64,000 nucleotides of DNA from an uncultured Pseudomonadota bacterium (GCA_903879335.1 CAIRLC010000044.1:124001-188000), one strand, 5' to 3'; counted from the first letter of the stretch, positions 53,163 to 63,079 are shown. Numbers and translations: made by a program. Notes: generated by a model from the letters alone, not told the origin.

Positions 53163-55220
53163 TTACCAAATGCGGCAACGATTCTCTCGAACCATCGGCT
53201 GCCCCTTTCGGCATGAGAATGCGCGCTCAAATTCCGGCATGTTGGCGACTAGCCCGTTCACCCGGTAACGGCCAGGAGAGTGTGGATCCGTCCGTGCCTG
53301 GAGCCGATCGTTTTCGGGCCTTGTGTTCTCACAGGCCCATTGGGCATTGCCAACAAAGAAGCGTTGGTCTGGGGTCAGTCCATCCACATTTGGCGGACTC
53401 GTGCCGGCAACCTGCCCCTTCCACGCGTTATACGCCAGAATGAGACCTCCCAAATCGGCGACGTCTTCGCCCAGCGTCAGTCGGCTGTTGATGTGTATCT
53501 CGTCCACCACAACGTATTGCGCGTATTGATCGACGATACATTGAGCGCGTTCATCAAAAGCCTTCGAATCTGCACTTGTCCACCAGTCACGCAAATTGCC
53601 CTTCGCATCAAATTGCCGACCCTCGTCGTCAAAACCATGCGTCAATTCGTGCCCGATTGTCCCACCCGTATCTCCATAATTCGGCGCGTCATCGAGCGCC
53701 GGATCGTACAGCGGAGGCTGCAAAACGCCGGCCGGAAAATTGATGTCATTCATTTGCGGGTCATAGTAGGCATTGACAGTCGGTGGCGTCATCATCCATT
53801 CCGTTCGGTCGAGCGGCTGGCCGATTTTCGACAACTGCCGACGGATCTCAAATTTCGTCGCGCGATTAACGTTACCGAAATGATCATTGGGTCGCACTTC
53901 CAATGACGAATAGTCCCTCCATTTGTCGGGATATCCAATTTTATTCACCACAGAATCGAGCTTCGATAGCGCTTCTCGCTTGGTGGCTACACTCATCCAA
54001 GAAAGCGACTCAATATCGCGACGCATCTCGCCTTCAATTTGACTCGTCATGCGCAATGTCGCCTGCTTCTGCTCGGAAGAAAATGCACGGGCGATGAATT
54101 CTCGGCCGAGCGCGTCGCCCAGTTTCTGATCAACCAGCGTTACACATGTATTCCAACGCGGCTTCTCTTCAGTCTGGCCTCGCAAAGTCTTCCCATAAAA
54201 ATGGAAATTCTCTCGGCGAAACGCTGCAGATAGATTGGGCGCTGCACCGCGAAGCACGTGCCACCGCAGATAGGTCGCGAGATCCGAGTGCGACTGTTCG
54301 CCTAACACTCGATCGAATGCGCGAATGAATTTGGGCTGAGTGACCGTCACCTCCCGAATTGAACCAAGGCCGACCGCTGAGAAATATTCCGCCCAATCAA
54401 AATGCGGGCTCAAGCGCTGTAGCGCTGCAACCGTCATCCGGTGGTTCAGCTTCCGGGGATCACGCAGTTCGACGCGGGTAAGTGAAGCCGCGGCGAGTTG
54501 AGATTCGATTCGCATGACAATGAGCGAATGCCGGCGAGCTTCGACAGCACCTTCCCCTGACATCGCAAACATTCGCGACATGTGATCAACATATTCGTCA
54601 CGTAGATGTTGCGAGTGATCGTCCTTAGACAGGTAGTAGTCACGATCCGGCAGACCAAGGCCACTAGCAGTCACAAAGGCCATAACCCGCGAAGAGTCGC
54701 TAAAGTCCTGCGCCGCCTCTAAAGCGAAGAAAACGTTTCCAGACCCGCCTAGATGGAGATTTGCCATGAGTGATGGCAACCGTCGTAGCGAAATACCCGA
54801 CGACAATGCGCCAAGTTCAGATTGCACCGGCGTGAGACCCGCTTGATTGATCGCCGCCTCATCAAGGCATGCACCATAAAAATCACCAATCTTTTGGAGG
54901 TTCTCCCCCCTTGAAACAGCGGAACTCGCAGACTCCAAGATTGTTTTTAAAAATCCAAGATTGTCGTGATGCAACTTCGCGTAGACGCTCCATGCGGCCT
55001 GATCGGCAGGTATGGGATTATTTTTACGCCATCCACCACACGCATACTCGTAGAAATCCTCACAGGGATTCACCAAGCTATCCATCGATTGGACATCCAG
55101 GCTGGGCGTATATGGAATGGATGCGGGATTTGCATTGACCGGCGGGCACGCCGCTACAAGGGCGATGCAGGCAACCACAATTGCACGGAAATTATTCGTG
55201 ATGCTCATTCCGATCCCCAT
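53163..55220 (-). CDS. M13 family zinc metallopeptidase (PepO/neprilysin-like)
   Basis: An exported peptidase of 685 residues. A signal sequence FRAIVVACIALVAAC ends in a possible lipobox (VAAC), so it may be an outer- or inner-membrane lipoprotein; start at ATG 55220 or 55208. The N-terminal M13 domain begins SMDSLVNPCEDFYEYACGGW. The catalytic domain carries NAYYDPQMNDINFPAG, zinc motif HELTH (GGTIGHELTHGFDDEGRQFD), third ligand in GEDVADLGG (GENIADLGG in most relatives), and a C-terminal RYRVNGLVANMPEF substrate-binding stretch, ending CRIW. It is a stand-alone gene on the minus strand. Confidence 0.92.
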   Translation of the reverse strand: MGIGMSITNNFRAIVVACIALVAACPPVNANPASIPYTPSLDVQSMDSLVNPCEDFYEYACGGWRKNNPIPADQAAWSVYAKLHHDNLGFLKTILESASSAVSRGENLQKIGDFYGACLDEAAINQAGLTPVQSELGALSSGISLRRLPSLMANLHLGGSGNVFFALEAAQDFSDSSRVMAFVTASGLGLPDRDYYLSKDDHSQHLRDEYVDHMSRMFAMSGEGAVEARRHSLIVMRIESQLAAASLTRVELRDPRKLNHRMTVAALQRLSPHFDWAEYFSAVGLGSIREVTVTQPKFIRAFDRVLGEQSHSDLATYLRWHVLRGAAPNLSAAFRRENFHFYGKTLRGQTEEKPRWNTCVTLVDQKLGDALGREFIARAFSSEQKQATLRMTSQIEGEMRRDIESLSWMSVATKREALSKLDSVVNKIGYPDKWRDYSSLEVRPNDHFGNVNRATKFEIRRQLSKIGQPLDRTEWMMTPPTVNAYYDPQMNDINFPAGVLQPPLYDPALDDAPNYGDTGGTIGHELTHGFDDEGRQFDAKGNLRDWWTSADSKAFDERAQCIVDQYAQYVVVDEIHINSRLTLGEDVADLGGLILAYNAWKGQVAGTSPPNVDGLTPDQRFFVGNAQWACENTRPENDRLQARTDPHSPGRYRVNGLVANMPEFERAFSCRKGQPMVRENRCRIW

Positions 55221-55321
55221 CTTTGACTAGAAATTCAGGCCAATGCTCGCCCGGAAGCTCGACATACGCAACCGCTGGACCATACCGCAGGTACAATGCC
55301 GCATCCAACCGCTAGGCAGAG

Positions 55322-56227
55322 ATGATGACAGCCCCGACGCGCCAACCCTTGGACTTACGGGCGACCGTGCTGATGTTGGTCCTATGCGTCATTTGGGGAG
55401 TCCAACAGGTCGTCATGAAAAGCATTGCTGTGGAGATCCCGCCACTGATGCAACTGTCGTTGCGCTTTGCGGGAGCCGCCGTCGTGTTCGGGTTCCTGTT
55501 GCTATCCCGTGAAGGCTGGGCCGGCTTTCGAGATGGGACCTTAGGTGCGGGACTCGGACTGGGCGTGTTGTTTTCCTGCGAGTTTATTGGCATCGGCCTC
55601 GCCGTAATGCACACGACGGCATCCCACACCACAGTATTTCTTTATTCGGCTCCGATCTTCACCGCACTCGGGGTGCAAGTTTTCCCCGAAGAGAGGCTGA
55701 GTCCGATTCAGTGGATAGGGGTTGGCATCGCGTTTGCAGGGATTGTGGTCGCGTTCCTCGGCTATTCCGCCAAACCGGTCATCGAGATGATTGAGGGCGA
55801 CCTGATTGCGGTGCTTGCCGGAGCCATTTGGGGCGCGAGTAACGTCTGGCTACGGCGCACTCGCATCGGTAGCGCATCCACCTTCAAGACCGTCTTCTAT
55901 CAAGTCTTTGTTGGCGCCATCCTGGTGGGACTTTATGCAGGCATTACCGGCCAGACTGGTATTCGTTGGACACCCACCGTCATAGTTGCAATGGTTTATC
56001 AGACGGTGGGCATTGCCGTCGTATCGTATTTGGTCTGGTTCTGGCTGTTGCGGCATTACTTGACCTCTCGTTTAATGCTTTTCTCCCTCATGACGCCGTT
56101 ATTCGCAGTCGCCGGAGGTTGGGCGATTTTGGGCGAAGAGATAGACCCGCGGTTCGCTTTGGGAACCGCTTTAGTGCTCGGCGGAATTTTCGCCGTTAAT
56201 GCGCGTCAAATTTTTCAACGCACCTGA
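55322..56227 (+). CDS. EamA/DMT family transporter
   Basis: A 301-residue membrane protein with ten hydrophobic helices arranged as two EamA repeats (~15-140 and ~155-295). The start is ATG 55322 or the next codon. VLMLVLCVIWGVQQVVMK and IQWIGVGIAFAGIVVAF are typical of the family. It is probably a metabolite exporter; substrate unknown. It precedes a Cys/Met-metabolism PLP enzyme by 12 bases, which hints that amino acids or sulfur compounds are involved. Confidence 0.88.
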   Translation: MMTAPTRQPLDLRATVLMLVLCVIWGVQQVVMKSIAVEIPPLMQLSLRFAGAAVVFGFLLLSREGWAGFRDGTLGAGLGLGVLFSCEFIGIGLAVMHTTASHTTVFLYSAPIFTALGVQVFPEERLSPIQWIGVGIAFAGIVVAFLGYSAKPVIEMIEGDLIAVLAGAIWGASNVWLRRTRIGSASTFKTVFYQVFVGAILVGLYAGITGQTGIRWTPTVIVAMVYQTVGIAVVSYLVWFWLLRHYLTSRLMLFSLMTPLFAVAGGWAILGEEIDPRFALGTALVLGGIFAVNARQIFQRT

Positions 56228-56239
56228 ATGGAATGAGCG

Positions 56240-57424
56240 ATGACTGAAAACAACGATTTAAAATTCGACACTCTGGCCGTATGGGCTGCCGAGGAAGGTC
56301 CTTTCCCTCACGGCGCCGCGGTCACTCCAATCTACAGTTCTTCGACATTCGCCCATGACAATTTGGATGAGTGGCATGCGGTTGCCACGGGTAGAAGCGC
56401 TGGCCATATTTATTCACGCAATAGCAACCCCACCCTCACCGTCCTTGAGCAAAAGATCGCACTACTGGACGGTACTCAAGCCGCCGCCGCATTCTCAACC
56501 GGCATGGCCGCAATAAGCTCTGCGCTTTTCGCGCTGTTGAGGCATGGCGATCGGGTTGTGAGTATCAGAGACTCGTACGGCGGTACGAACGTCTTGTTTG
56601 AGGAGTTCCTGCCTCGCTTCGGCATTAAGGTTACCCTGTGCGACACAACCGATTTTGAGCAAGCAGAGGCGGAAATCGCCAAGGGCTGCCAGTTGGTTTA
56701 TCTCGAGACGCCCACCAACCCAACCTTAAAAATCGTAGACATCGAGAGACTTTGCCGCGCGGCGAGCGCGGTTGGTGCGACGACCATTACCGACAACACC
56801 TTCGCCACCCCAGTGAACCAAAAGCCTGCAGCGCTCGGAAGCGATTTGGTACTGCACAGCGCGACGAAATTTCTCTCGGGCCACTCGGACGTTCTGGCAG
56901 GGGTCGTCTCTGGGCGGTCCGACCTGATGCGGAAAATCCATCATTTCCGCGAGATTGCCGGGGCCACATTAAGCCCAGAGGGCGCGTATGCGGTGCTGCG
57001 AGGAATGAAGACGCTCGGATTGCGAATGGCCAGACACAACTCGAGCGCTCAACTGATCGCCGAGCATCTGCGACGGCACCCAAAGATCGTCGAAGTTTTG
57101 TATCCCGGCCTTTCCTCGCATCCCGGTCACGAGATCGCCACTCGGCAGATGTCGGGGTTTGGTGGTGTACTTTCATTTGTACCGGTGGGTGGCGACCCAG
57201 CCCTGTCAACTGTACTGGACAGTTTACGACTGGCGCAGCGCGCGGCACACCTTGGTGGTGTCGCGACGACGGCGGGACCGCCCAAGGTCACCAGTCACGT
57301 CGAACTCACCGCCGAAGAGAGAGCACGTGCTGGTATCCCCGAGACTCTCATTCGATATTCCGTCGGCATCGAAGATCCAGCGGACTTACTCACCGATCTC
57401 GACGCGGCGTTAGCCCAAATCTGA
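56240..57424 (+). CDS. Cystathionine gamma-synthase family PLP enzyme
   Basis: A 394-residue member of the trans-sulfuration (MetB/MetC/methionine gamma-lyase) family. Phosphate-binding SAGHIYSRNSNPT, FSTGMAAISSAL, VYLETPTNPTLKI, TDNTFATPVNQKP and the PLP Lys in LHSATKFLSGHSD are all visible. The family catalyses beta- or gamma-elimination or replacement on Cys/Met-type substrates; which reaction is done here cannot be read from motifs. It is placed between a DMT exporter and a hydantoinase-like gene, all co-directional. Confidence 0.9.
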   Translation: MTENNDLKFDTLAVWAAEEGPFPHGAAVTPIYSSSTFAHDNLDEWHAVATGRSAGHIYSRNSNPTLTVLEQKIALLDGTQAAAAFSTGMAAISSALFALLRHGDRVVSIRDSYGGTNVLFEEFLPRFGIKVTLCDTTDFEQAEAEIAKGCQLVYLETPTNPTLKIVDIERLCRAASAVGATTITDNTFATPVNQKPAALGSDLVLHSATKFLSGHSDVLAGVVSGRSDLMRKIHHFREIAGATLSPEGAYAVLRGMKTLGLRMARHNSSAQLIAEHLRRHPKIVEVLYPGLSSHPGHEIATRQMSGFGGVLSFVPVGGDPALSTVLDSLRLAQRAAHLGGVATTAGPPKVTSHVELTAEERARAGIPETLIRYSVGIEDPADLLTDLDAALAQI

Positions 57425-57485
57425 GGCGCTGCTCCGTGACACGCGTGTGATAGATTTCCGGCCCCGAACAGATAGACACGAAAGT

Positions 57486-59546
57486 ATGCTGAATCACGAC
57501 AAACAGGCCGCCGCTGCCGAATTACCGACCAATTATTGGTTGGGCTTTGATACCGGGGGCACATTCACCGATGCGGCCATACTGGACGCCCATCGACGTG
57601 TTATCGCGACGGCCAAGTCGCTGACGACGCATTGGGACTTGTCTGTCGGTATAGCGGGGGCGATCCGCGCTGTGCTCGCGAAAATGCCGGCGACAGGCAC
57701 TCGTGAAGCGGTCAGCCTGGTTTCCGTGTCAACGACGCTTGCGACTAATTCGGTAGTGGAAAATCGTTTTAGCCCGGTCGGATCAATCCTCGTTGGATTT
57801 GATGACGGCATGGCGGAACGATCCGGCCTACTGAACGACGGCATGGGCACCGTGATACGCGTGAAAGGCGGCCATGATGCAACGGGTGAGGCTTCCGAAC
57901 CGCTTGACGAAGCTGGCGCAATAGCGGCCATCAAGAGCTGTATGGACCGCGTAGACGCCTTTGCGGTGTCAGCTCGCTTCTCAGTCCGCAACCCGTCGCA
58001 CGAATTGCGTCTCAAAGAATTGATTCGAGAAATCACTGGTAAGTCAGTCACCTGCGCACACGAACTGAGCTCACGACTTGATGCGCCGCGGCGTGCCTTG
58101 ACAGCAGCACTCAATGCCCGCTTAACACCACAAATTCGCCAATTGATTGAGGCGCTAACCAAAGTACTCGCGGAAGAACACATCAATGCGCCACTGATGA
58201 TCGTCAAGGGTGATGGATCTCTGATGCGCGCCGACATAGCCCTCGAGTATCCCGTTGAGACCGTATTGTCGGGACCGGCGGCTAGCGTTGTTGGGGCGGG
58301 GTTTTTAACCGGACTGCGCACATTTGCTGTATCGGACATGGGCGGTACGACGACCGACGTCGCGGTTGTCGATGAAGGCAAACCGAGGGTGAATGCCGAA
58401 GGTGCTCTAATCGGTGGCTGGCGAACCATGGTCGAAGCCGTTGACGTCCGAACTATGGGGTTAGGTGGGGATAGCGAAGTCGACTTTGATCGCGACCTGA
58501 AGCTCCGTGTTGGCCCCCGCAAAGTCACGTCGTTGAGCTTACTCGCCACTCAATTCCCGGACGTCCTCAAGGATCTGCGCGCACTCAGCGTCCAAGACCG
58601 TCTGCCGGAATATCCAACGCTGTACGCACATCGTAATCCGGGAAGTAGCCTACCGCCCCATGCCGACGCCTTAGAACGACGGGCCTGGGAAGGCCTCTCG
58701 GATGAACCACGTCGGGTATCGTCATTCTGTACAAATCAGACTGGGCTTGCGGCGCTGCGCCGATTGGCCGATGCGCGTATCGCGACCATCGCGGGTTTCA
58801 CCCCGAGCGACGCGATGCACATTCTGGGCATCCAACAGAGTTGGTCGAGGGAGGCTGCAGAACTTGGCGCAAAAATTCTCGCGATCGTAGAACGAAATGG
58901 TCGCGCGCTCGACCGGACACCGACGGTCGAGGAGATTGCCCAGCGCACACATGAGCATATCGTGCGAGAGTCCGGGCGAATCGTGTTGGGAACCGCCCTC
59001 GCCCACGACCCAGGCATCGATGCCAAGAATGGCCGATGGGGTGCGTTGGGAGATCACCTGATGGAGGATACTTTGGCGGGGAGACGCTTCTCATCTCTCG
59101 TAAGAGCCGAATTCGGTCTGTCGATACCGCTGATCGCCATTGGTGCACCCGTCGGGGCTTATTACTCCGAAGTCGCCACACGCTTGGGGTGCGAATTGCA
59201 CGTGCCGGAACATGCGGGCGTGTGTAACGCGGTCGGCGCTGTTGCCGGGGTTGTCACTGAGTCGATCGATATTCTGGTCAACCAGCCAACCTTTAAACTT
59301 TATCGCGTGCACGACCCGGCCGGCGCCAAGGACTACTCTGATTTGGATGAGGCGACCGCCCATGCCGAACGAGTTGCGACGACGTTGGCCCACGCCGCCG
59401 CGGTGCGAGCCGGTGCATCAGATCCAGCGGTTCGCCTAGATCGGACAGAACGCCGCGCAAACATGGGGACGGGCGGCGATTACGTCGCCGAAATGACGAT
59501 ACGTGCCACAGCTACCGGTCGGCCACTGGCTGGCACAACGCACTGA
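57486..59546 (+). CDS. Hydantoinase/oxoprolinase family protein (HyuA-like)
   Basis: A large ATP-grasping protein of the ASKHA-related hydantoinase A/5-oxoprolinase family, 686 residues from ATG 57486 (GTG 57447 would add 13). The N-terminal nucleotide loop is LGFDTGGTFTDAAI, the central ETVLSGPAASVVGA and SDMGGTTTDVAV motifs are conserved, and VDVRTMGLGGDSEV follows. Such proteins normally work with a HyuB partner in ATP-driven opening of cyclic amides or carboxylation; no HyuB is adjacent here. It is followed after 11 bases by a flavin monooxygenase. Confidence 0.88.
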   Translation: MLNHDKQAAAAELPTNYWLGFDTGGTFTDAAILDAHRRVIATAKSLTTHWDLSVGIAGAIRAVLAKMPATGTREAVSLVSVSTTLATNSVVENRFSPVGSILVGFDDGMAERSGLLNDGMGTVIRVKGGHDATGEASEPLDEAGAIAAIKSCMDRVDAFAVSARFSVRNPSHELRLKELIREITGKSVTCAHELSSRLDAPRRALTAALNARLTPQIRQLIEALTKVLAEEHINAPLMIVKGDGSLMRADIALEYPVETVLSGPAASVVGAGFLTGLRTFAVSDMGGTTTDVAVVDEGKPRVNAEGALIGGWRTMVEAVDVRTMGLGGDSEVDFDRDLKLRVGPRKVTSLSLLATQFPDVLKDLRALSVQDRLPEYPTLYAHRNPGSSLPPHADALERRAWEGLSDEPRRVSSFCTNQTGLAALRRLADARIATIAGFTPSDAMHILGIQQSWSREAAELGAKILAIVERNGRALDRTPTVEEIAQRTHEHIVRESGRIVLGTALAHDPGIDAKNGRWGALGDHLMEDTLAGRRFSSLVRAEFGLSIPLIAIGAPVGAYYSEVATRLGCELHVPEHAGVCNAVGAVAGVVTESIDILVNQPTFKLYRVHDPAGAKDYSDLDEATAHAERVATTLAHAAAVRAGASDPAVRLDRTERRANMGTGGDYVAEMTIRATATGRPLAGTTH

Positions 59547-59557
59547 AGGAAACCGCG

Positions 59558-61006
59558 ATGCCGATCTCCGAATATGACGTCATAATCCTCGGAGCCGGCA
59601 TGTCGGGTATCGCCATGGGCCATGCGTTGCGGCAAGCCGGGCGCCATGACTTTTTGATCCTTGAAGAAGCAACGGGAATCGGCGGCACGTGGTGGCATAA
59701 CCGATACCCGGGTGCGCAGTGTGACGTGCCGTCGCACCTATACTGCTTTTCGTTTGCGCCCAATCCCAATTGGTCACATGTCTATGCGCGCGGCGATGAA
59801 ATCCAACGTTATGCGGACGATTGTGTCGACCGACTTGGCTTACGGGCCCATCTGTGTCTCGGAACGAAAATTGAATCTGCGGCGTATATCCCAGAGAGCG
59901 GGCGCTGGCTGATCAAGACCGGGTCTGGGCAGGAATACTCGGCGCGACATTTCGTAGCCAGCATGGGGCCACTGCATCGGCCACGCCTACCGGATCACGT
60001 CCAGTCGTTCCACGGAACGATCTTGCATACAGCGCGCTGGGATTCATCGATCGATCTGACGGGCAAGCGCGTGGCCGTCATAGGCACCGCGGCGAGCGCA
60101 GTCCAACTCATACCTGCGATTGTTGACCGCTGCCAACATTTAGACGTCTATCAACGCTCCCCATCTTGGGTCGTACCTCGGGGCGATCAGCCCTATAGCG
60201 TTCGAATGCGACGCTGGCTTGCGAAACCGTTGATTGGTCGGGTGTATCGTTGGGCGTTATACGTCGGGACCGAGGCAACCTTTCCTGCGTTTCGCCATCG
60301 TGGCTTCATGCCGAGAGTGCTGCGCTGGGTGGCCACGCATCACCTTGCTAAGCATGTCCGAGACCCCGCACTCAGGGCACGATTGACACCGAATTACCCC
60401 GTCGGCTGCAAGCGAGTTTTATTATCTGACGAGTTCTTCCCATCGATCCAGAAAGACAACGTCACCGTGCACGGTGCTGCCCACGGCTTTGCCCCCAGTG
60501 GAATCATCAATGCAAACGGCGAGACCACTCCAGCAGATGTGCTGATTTGCGCCACCGGATTCGATACGTTAGCGCCATTAGGACAAATCAAAATCACCGG
60601 CTTGAGCGGTCAGACGCTAGCCCAGCGTTGGGCGGAAGGTCCTGAAGCCTATCGCGGGACTACAGTCGATGGATTCCCAAACTTTTGGCTGCTCTTGGGA
60701 CCCAATACCGGCACTGGGCATACCTCGGTACTCATCCCGATAGAAGCGCAGGCCCAGTACATCAGTCGCTGTATTCAACAGCTGGATTCAACGTCAGCTA
60801 AAGCAATGGTTGTACGACCCGAAGTCCTGCGCAACCATAATAACGATCTACAGTTGAAGCTGAAAAAAACCGTTTGGGCTTCGCCGCAATGCAGCAGTTG
60901 GTATAAAACTTCTGAGGGTCGCGTCTTAGGAACCTTTCCGGGTTTTATCAGCCAATTCAGCTTCTCATTAAGGCGGCCACGCCTGGGTGATTACCAATTC
61001 TTGTAA
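59558..61006 (+). CDS. Flavin-containing Baeyer-Villiger-type monooxygenase
   Basis: A 482-residue FAD/NADPH enzyme that inserts oxygen into ketones to give esters or lactones, or oxidises related soft nucleophiles. FAD-binding IILGAGMSGIAMG is at the N-terminus, GTWWHNRYPGAQCDVPSHLY is the classic BVMO stretch, and the fingerprint FxGxxxHxxxW is present as FHGTILHTARW. The NADPH-binding motif VIGTAASAVQL follows. It precedes an alpha/beta hydrolase by 23 bases; a monooxygenase plus ester hydrolase is a common catabolic pair. Confidence 0.9.
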   Translation: MPISEYDVIILGAGMSGIAMGHALRQAGRHDFLILEEATGIGGTWWHNRYPGAQCDVPSHLYCFSFAPNPNWSHVYARGDEIQRYADDCVDRLGLRAHLCLGTKIESAAYIPESGRWLIKTGSGQEYSARHFVASMGPLHRPRLPDHVQSFHGTILHTARWDSSIDLTGKRVAVIGTAASAVQLIPAIVDRCQHLDVYQRSPSWVVPRGDQPYSVRMRRWLAKPLIGRVYRWALYVGTEATFPAFRHRGFMPRVLRWVATHHLAKHVRDPALRARLTPNYPVGCKRVLLSDEFFPSIQKDNVTVHGAAHGFAPSGIINANGETTPADVLICATGFDTLAPLGQIKITGLSGQTLAQRWAEGPEAYRGTTVDGFPNFWLLLGPNTGTGHTSVLIPIEAQAQYISRCIQQLDSTSAKAMVVRPEVLRNHNNDLQLKLKKTVWASPQCSSWYKTSEGRVLGTFPGFISQFSFSLRRPRLGDYQFL

Positions 61007-61029
61007 GACGAGTTTGGGGAGATGCCCTC

Positions 61030-61905
61030 ATGATCAGCAATCAATATCTGGCTCGCTTCTGGTTAGCGCTTGAACGACTCGGCAGCGGCTTGCGCAGTCG
61101 CAGCATCACCCTCGGAGAGCTTGTTATTCCCTATTTGGAGGGGGGTTCCGGACCCGATTTGGTGCTCATCCACGGCTTCGGTGCTGATCGGTACAATTTC
61201 GCACGGGTTGCGAAATTCTTAGGGCAGCATTTTCATGTGATCATTCCCGACTTACCTGGGTTTGGCGATGCGTCAAAACTGCCAACGACGTCCTACGATA
61301 TGCGGAGTCAGGCAGATCACGTGGCCGCATTTATGAATTCCGTCGGCATCAAGAGCGCCCATATAGGCGGTAATTCTATGGGTGGATCGATTGCCGCCCA
61401 TCTCGCGATGCGCCATCCGGATAGGGTGCGCTCACTTTGGTTACTCAACGCGCTAGGCTGCCCGTCAGCACACAACTCGGCCATGCATGCTGAATACCAA
61501 AAGACAGGAAAGCTACCTCTGATCATTCGCTCAGTTGGTGATTTCGAGCGCCTGATGAGCTTGGTCGTCTCGCGCAAAATGTTTATGCCGAACTCAGTCC
61601 GCAATGCATTCATCCAACGTGCGATTCGAGATGCCAACCTACATGAAGTGATCGCTCAAGAACTATCGGATCCGCAGAACACATTGACCGATGCGTCTGC
61701 GCGGATACGGATACCAACGCTCATTGTTTGGGGGGAGGAAGACAGAATCCTAAGCCCGTCATGCATTCCCGAGCAGCAGGCAATATTCTTGGACCACCGT
61801 GTCGTGGTGATGAAGGGTACGGGCCACTTGCCGATGTTAGAGAACCCAAAAACCGTCGCGCATGACTACCTTGAATTCATCACTTCAAAGTTTTCAACTC
61901 AGTAA
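61030..61905 (+). CDS. Alpha/beta hydrolase
   Basis: A 291-residue hydrolase. The oxyanion HGFGAD, nucleophile elbow GNSMGGS, acid IVWGEEDRIL and C-terminal His in GTGHLPMLE form a complete triad. It resembles esterases and C-C hydrolases of ring-cleavage pathways. Next to the BVMO it may hydrolyse the ester product. The N-terminus shows a short hydrophobic stretch (YLARFWLALERLG) but no clear signal peptide. The last seven bases overlap the convergent deacetylase gene. Confidence 0.88.
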   Translation: MISNQYLARFWLALERLGSGLRSRSITLGELVIPYLEGGSGPDLVLIHGFGADRYNFARVAKFLGQHFHVIIPDLPGFGDASKLPTTSYDMRSQADHVAAFMNSVGIKSAHIGGNSMGGSIAAHLAMRHPDRVRSLWLLNALGCPSAHNSAMHAEYQKTGKLPLIIRSVGDFERLMSLVVSRKMFMPNSVRNAFIQRAIRDANLHEVIAQELSDPQNTLTDASARIRIPTLIVWGEEDRILSPSCIPEQQAIFLDHRVVVMKGTGHLPMLENPKTVAHDYLEFITSKFSTQ

Positions 61906-62591
61906 CGCGCTTCAAGCTCAGACTCTAAAGTCACAAAGCGGTACCTTCGACTTTCGAGACTCTCAATAATCGCGGGTAGCGCCTCGGCGGTATGCCACCC
62001 ACGTCCATTGATATGGAAAATTAGGATATCTCCAGGGCGCGTTCGCTCGTTCGTCTGTTCGATGAGTTGGTCCGCCGATATCGCGCGTACCGGATCACCT
62101 TCTGCCCAACGCCAGTGCACAACCCGATAGCCCATAGATTCGGCAAGCTCAACCAGGTGGTCATTCGCATGCCCGCCCGGAAAGCGAAATAACGTCGGCT
62201 TTCGGCCAGTCACTTGCTCAATCTCGTGACCGGCCTTGTCTATCTCCGCCAATACGTCTGCATCACTCAAAGCGCGAAGATCACGCGGATGACTCCACGA
62301 ATGATTTTCGATCGAAATTCCGAGATTTTTCGATAAATAGGCAATCGAATCTGCGTTATCACGGACAAAACGGCCGCTCGCAAAGATCGTGAACGGCACT
62401 GAATAAAGTTTTAATACATCGAGTATCGGCTTATCTAAATGCATGACTTTGTCAGCTTCGCAGGCATCGAAAGTCAACGCGACAACCCGCTCTCGGGTTG
62501 GCATAGAGGTGATGATTCCGCGAGTGTGATCAGCTAACGCGGACAGCGACAAGAATAGACTGGCGATCAAGGCGCAGCCCTCATTCGCCAT
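61899..62591 (-). CDS. Polysaccharide deacetylase (CE4/NodB) family protein
   Basis: A 230-residue exported enzyme; N-terminal CALIASLFLSLSALA is a signal peptide. The CE4 motifs are ALTFDACEA (motif 1, Ala replacing the second Asp of TFDD), HSWSHPRD (metal His pair), and FRFPGGHAN. WRWAEGDP and ILIFHINGRG complete the fold. The altered motif 1 puts it in a divergent branch, so activity on chitin or peptidoglycan-type acetyl groups is a guess. It overlaps the GNAT gene by 25 bases and appears to be the last gene of a LOG-GNAT-deacetylase run. Confidence 0.85.
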   Translation of the reverse strand: MANEGCALIASLFLSLSALADHTRGIITSMPTRERVVALTFDACEADKVMHLDKPILDVLKLYSVPFTIFASGRFVRDNADSIAYLSKNLGISIENHSWSHPRDLRALSDADVLAEIDKAGHEIEQVTGRKPTLFRFPGGHANDHLVELAESMGYRVVHWRWAEGDPVRAISADQLIEQTNERTRPGDILIFHINGRGWHTAEALPAIIESLESRRYRFVTLESELEARY

Positions 62592-63079
62592 TCGTCCCGC
62601 AGCATGGACATGATTAAGCGATCCACTAGCTCACCTCCGTCCATTTCATATGCCCCACGAAACACTCCGTCCTCCCTGAATCCAGCGCCTCGATAGGCAG
62701 AGATTGCACGAGTATTGTGCGTAAATACGTCTAACCAGACACGATGCGCGACGGTTTCAGTGAACAACCATTTCAGCGCACCAATCAGAAGAGCACTTCC
62801 GAAACCCAGCCCTGGCGTGGTTACGGCGACGCGCTTAATCTTCGCGCCCTCATGGCGATCAGCAACAGGCTGAAAAATAACGAAGCCGACCGGCGATCCA
62901 TCAAACTGTAGGCCAATGAGGTATCGGGTATCGGGGCGATCCCAACAGGTCTGATGTTCCTCTAAGCTCCATCTCGCCGTCAGACGCTCGTATCCAGCCA
63001 GTCTCTCCGTCGCATAGACAAACTCCAGATCGTTGACCGTAGCGGAACGCAGGAGCAGCGGTGACGATTGTTCGGTCAT
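62567..63079 (-). CDS. GNAT family N-acetyltransferase
   Basis: A 170-residue acetyltransferase related to RimJ/RimL and spermidine types. It has YLIGLQFDGSPVGFVIF (beta strands 3-4), KIKRVAVTTPGLGFGSALL (acetyl-CoA loop) and NTRAISAYRGAGFREDGVFRG. Substrate unknown. Its ATG overlaps the LOG stop by four bases (63076-63079), and its own end overlaps the deacetylase start. Confidence 0.88.
   Translation of the reverse strand: MTEQSSPLLLRSATVNDLEFVYATERLAGYERLTARWSLEEHQTCWDRPDTRYLIGLQFDGSPVGFVIFQPVADRHEGAKIKRVAVTTPGLGFGSALLIGALKWLFTETVAHRVWLDVFTHNTRAISAYRGAGFREDGVFRGAYEMDGGELVDRLIMSMLRDEWRMRAAP

Noticed and set aside
57533-58549. Minus-strand ORF of 338 aa opposite the hydantoinase-like gene
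   Set aside because: Low-complexity Ser/Arg/Pro composition typical of an antisense frame in GC-rich coding DNA.
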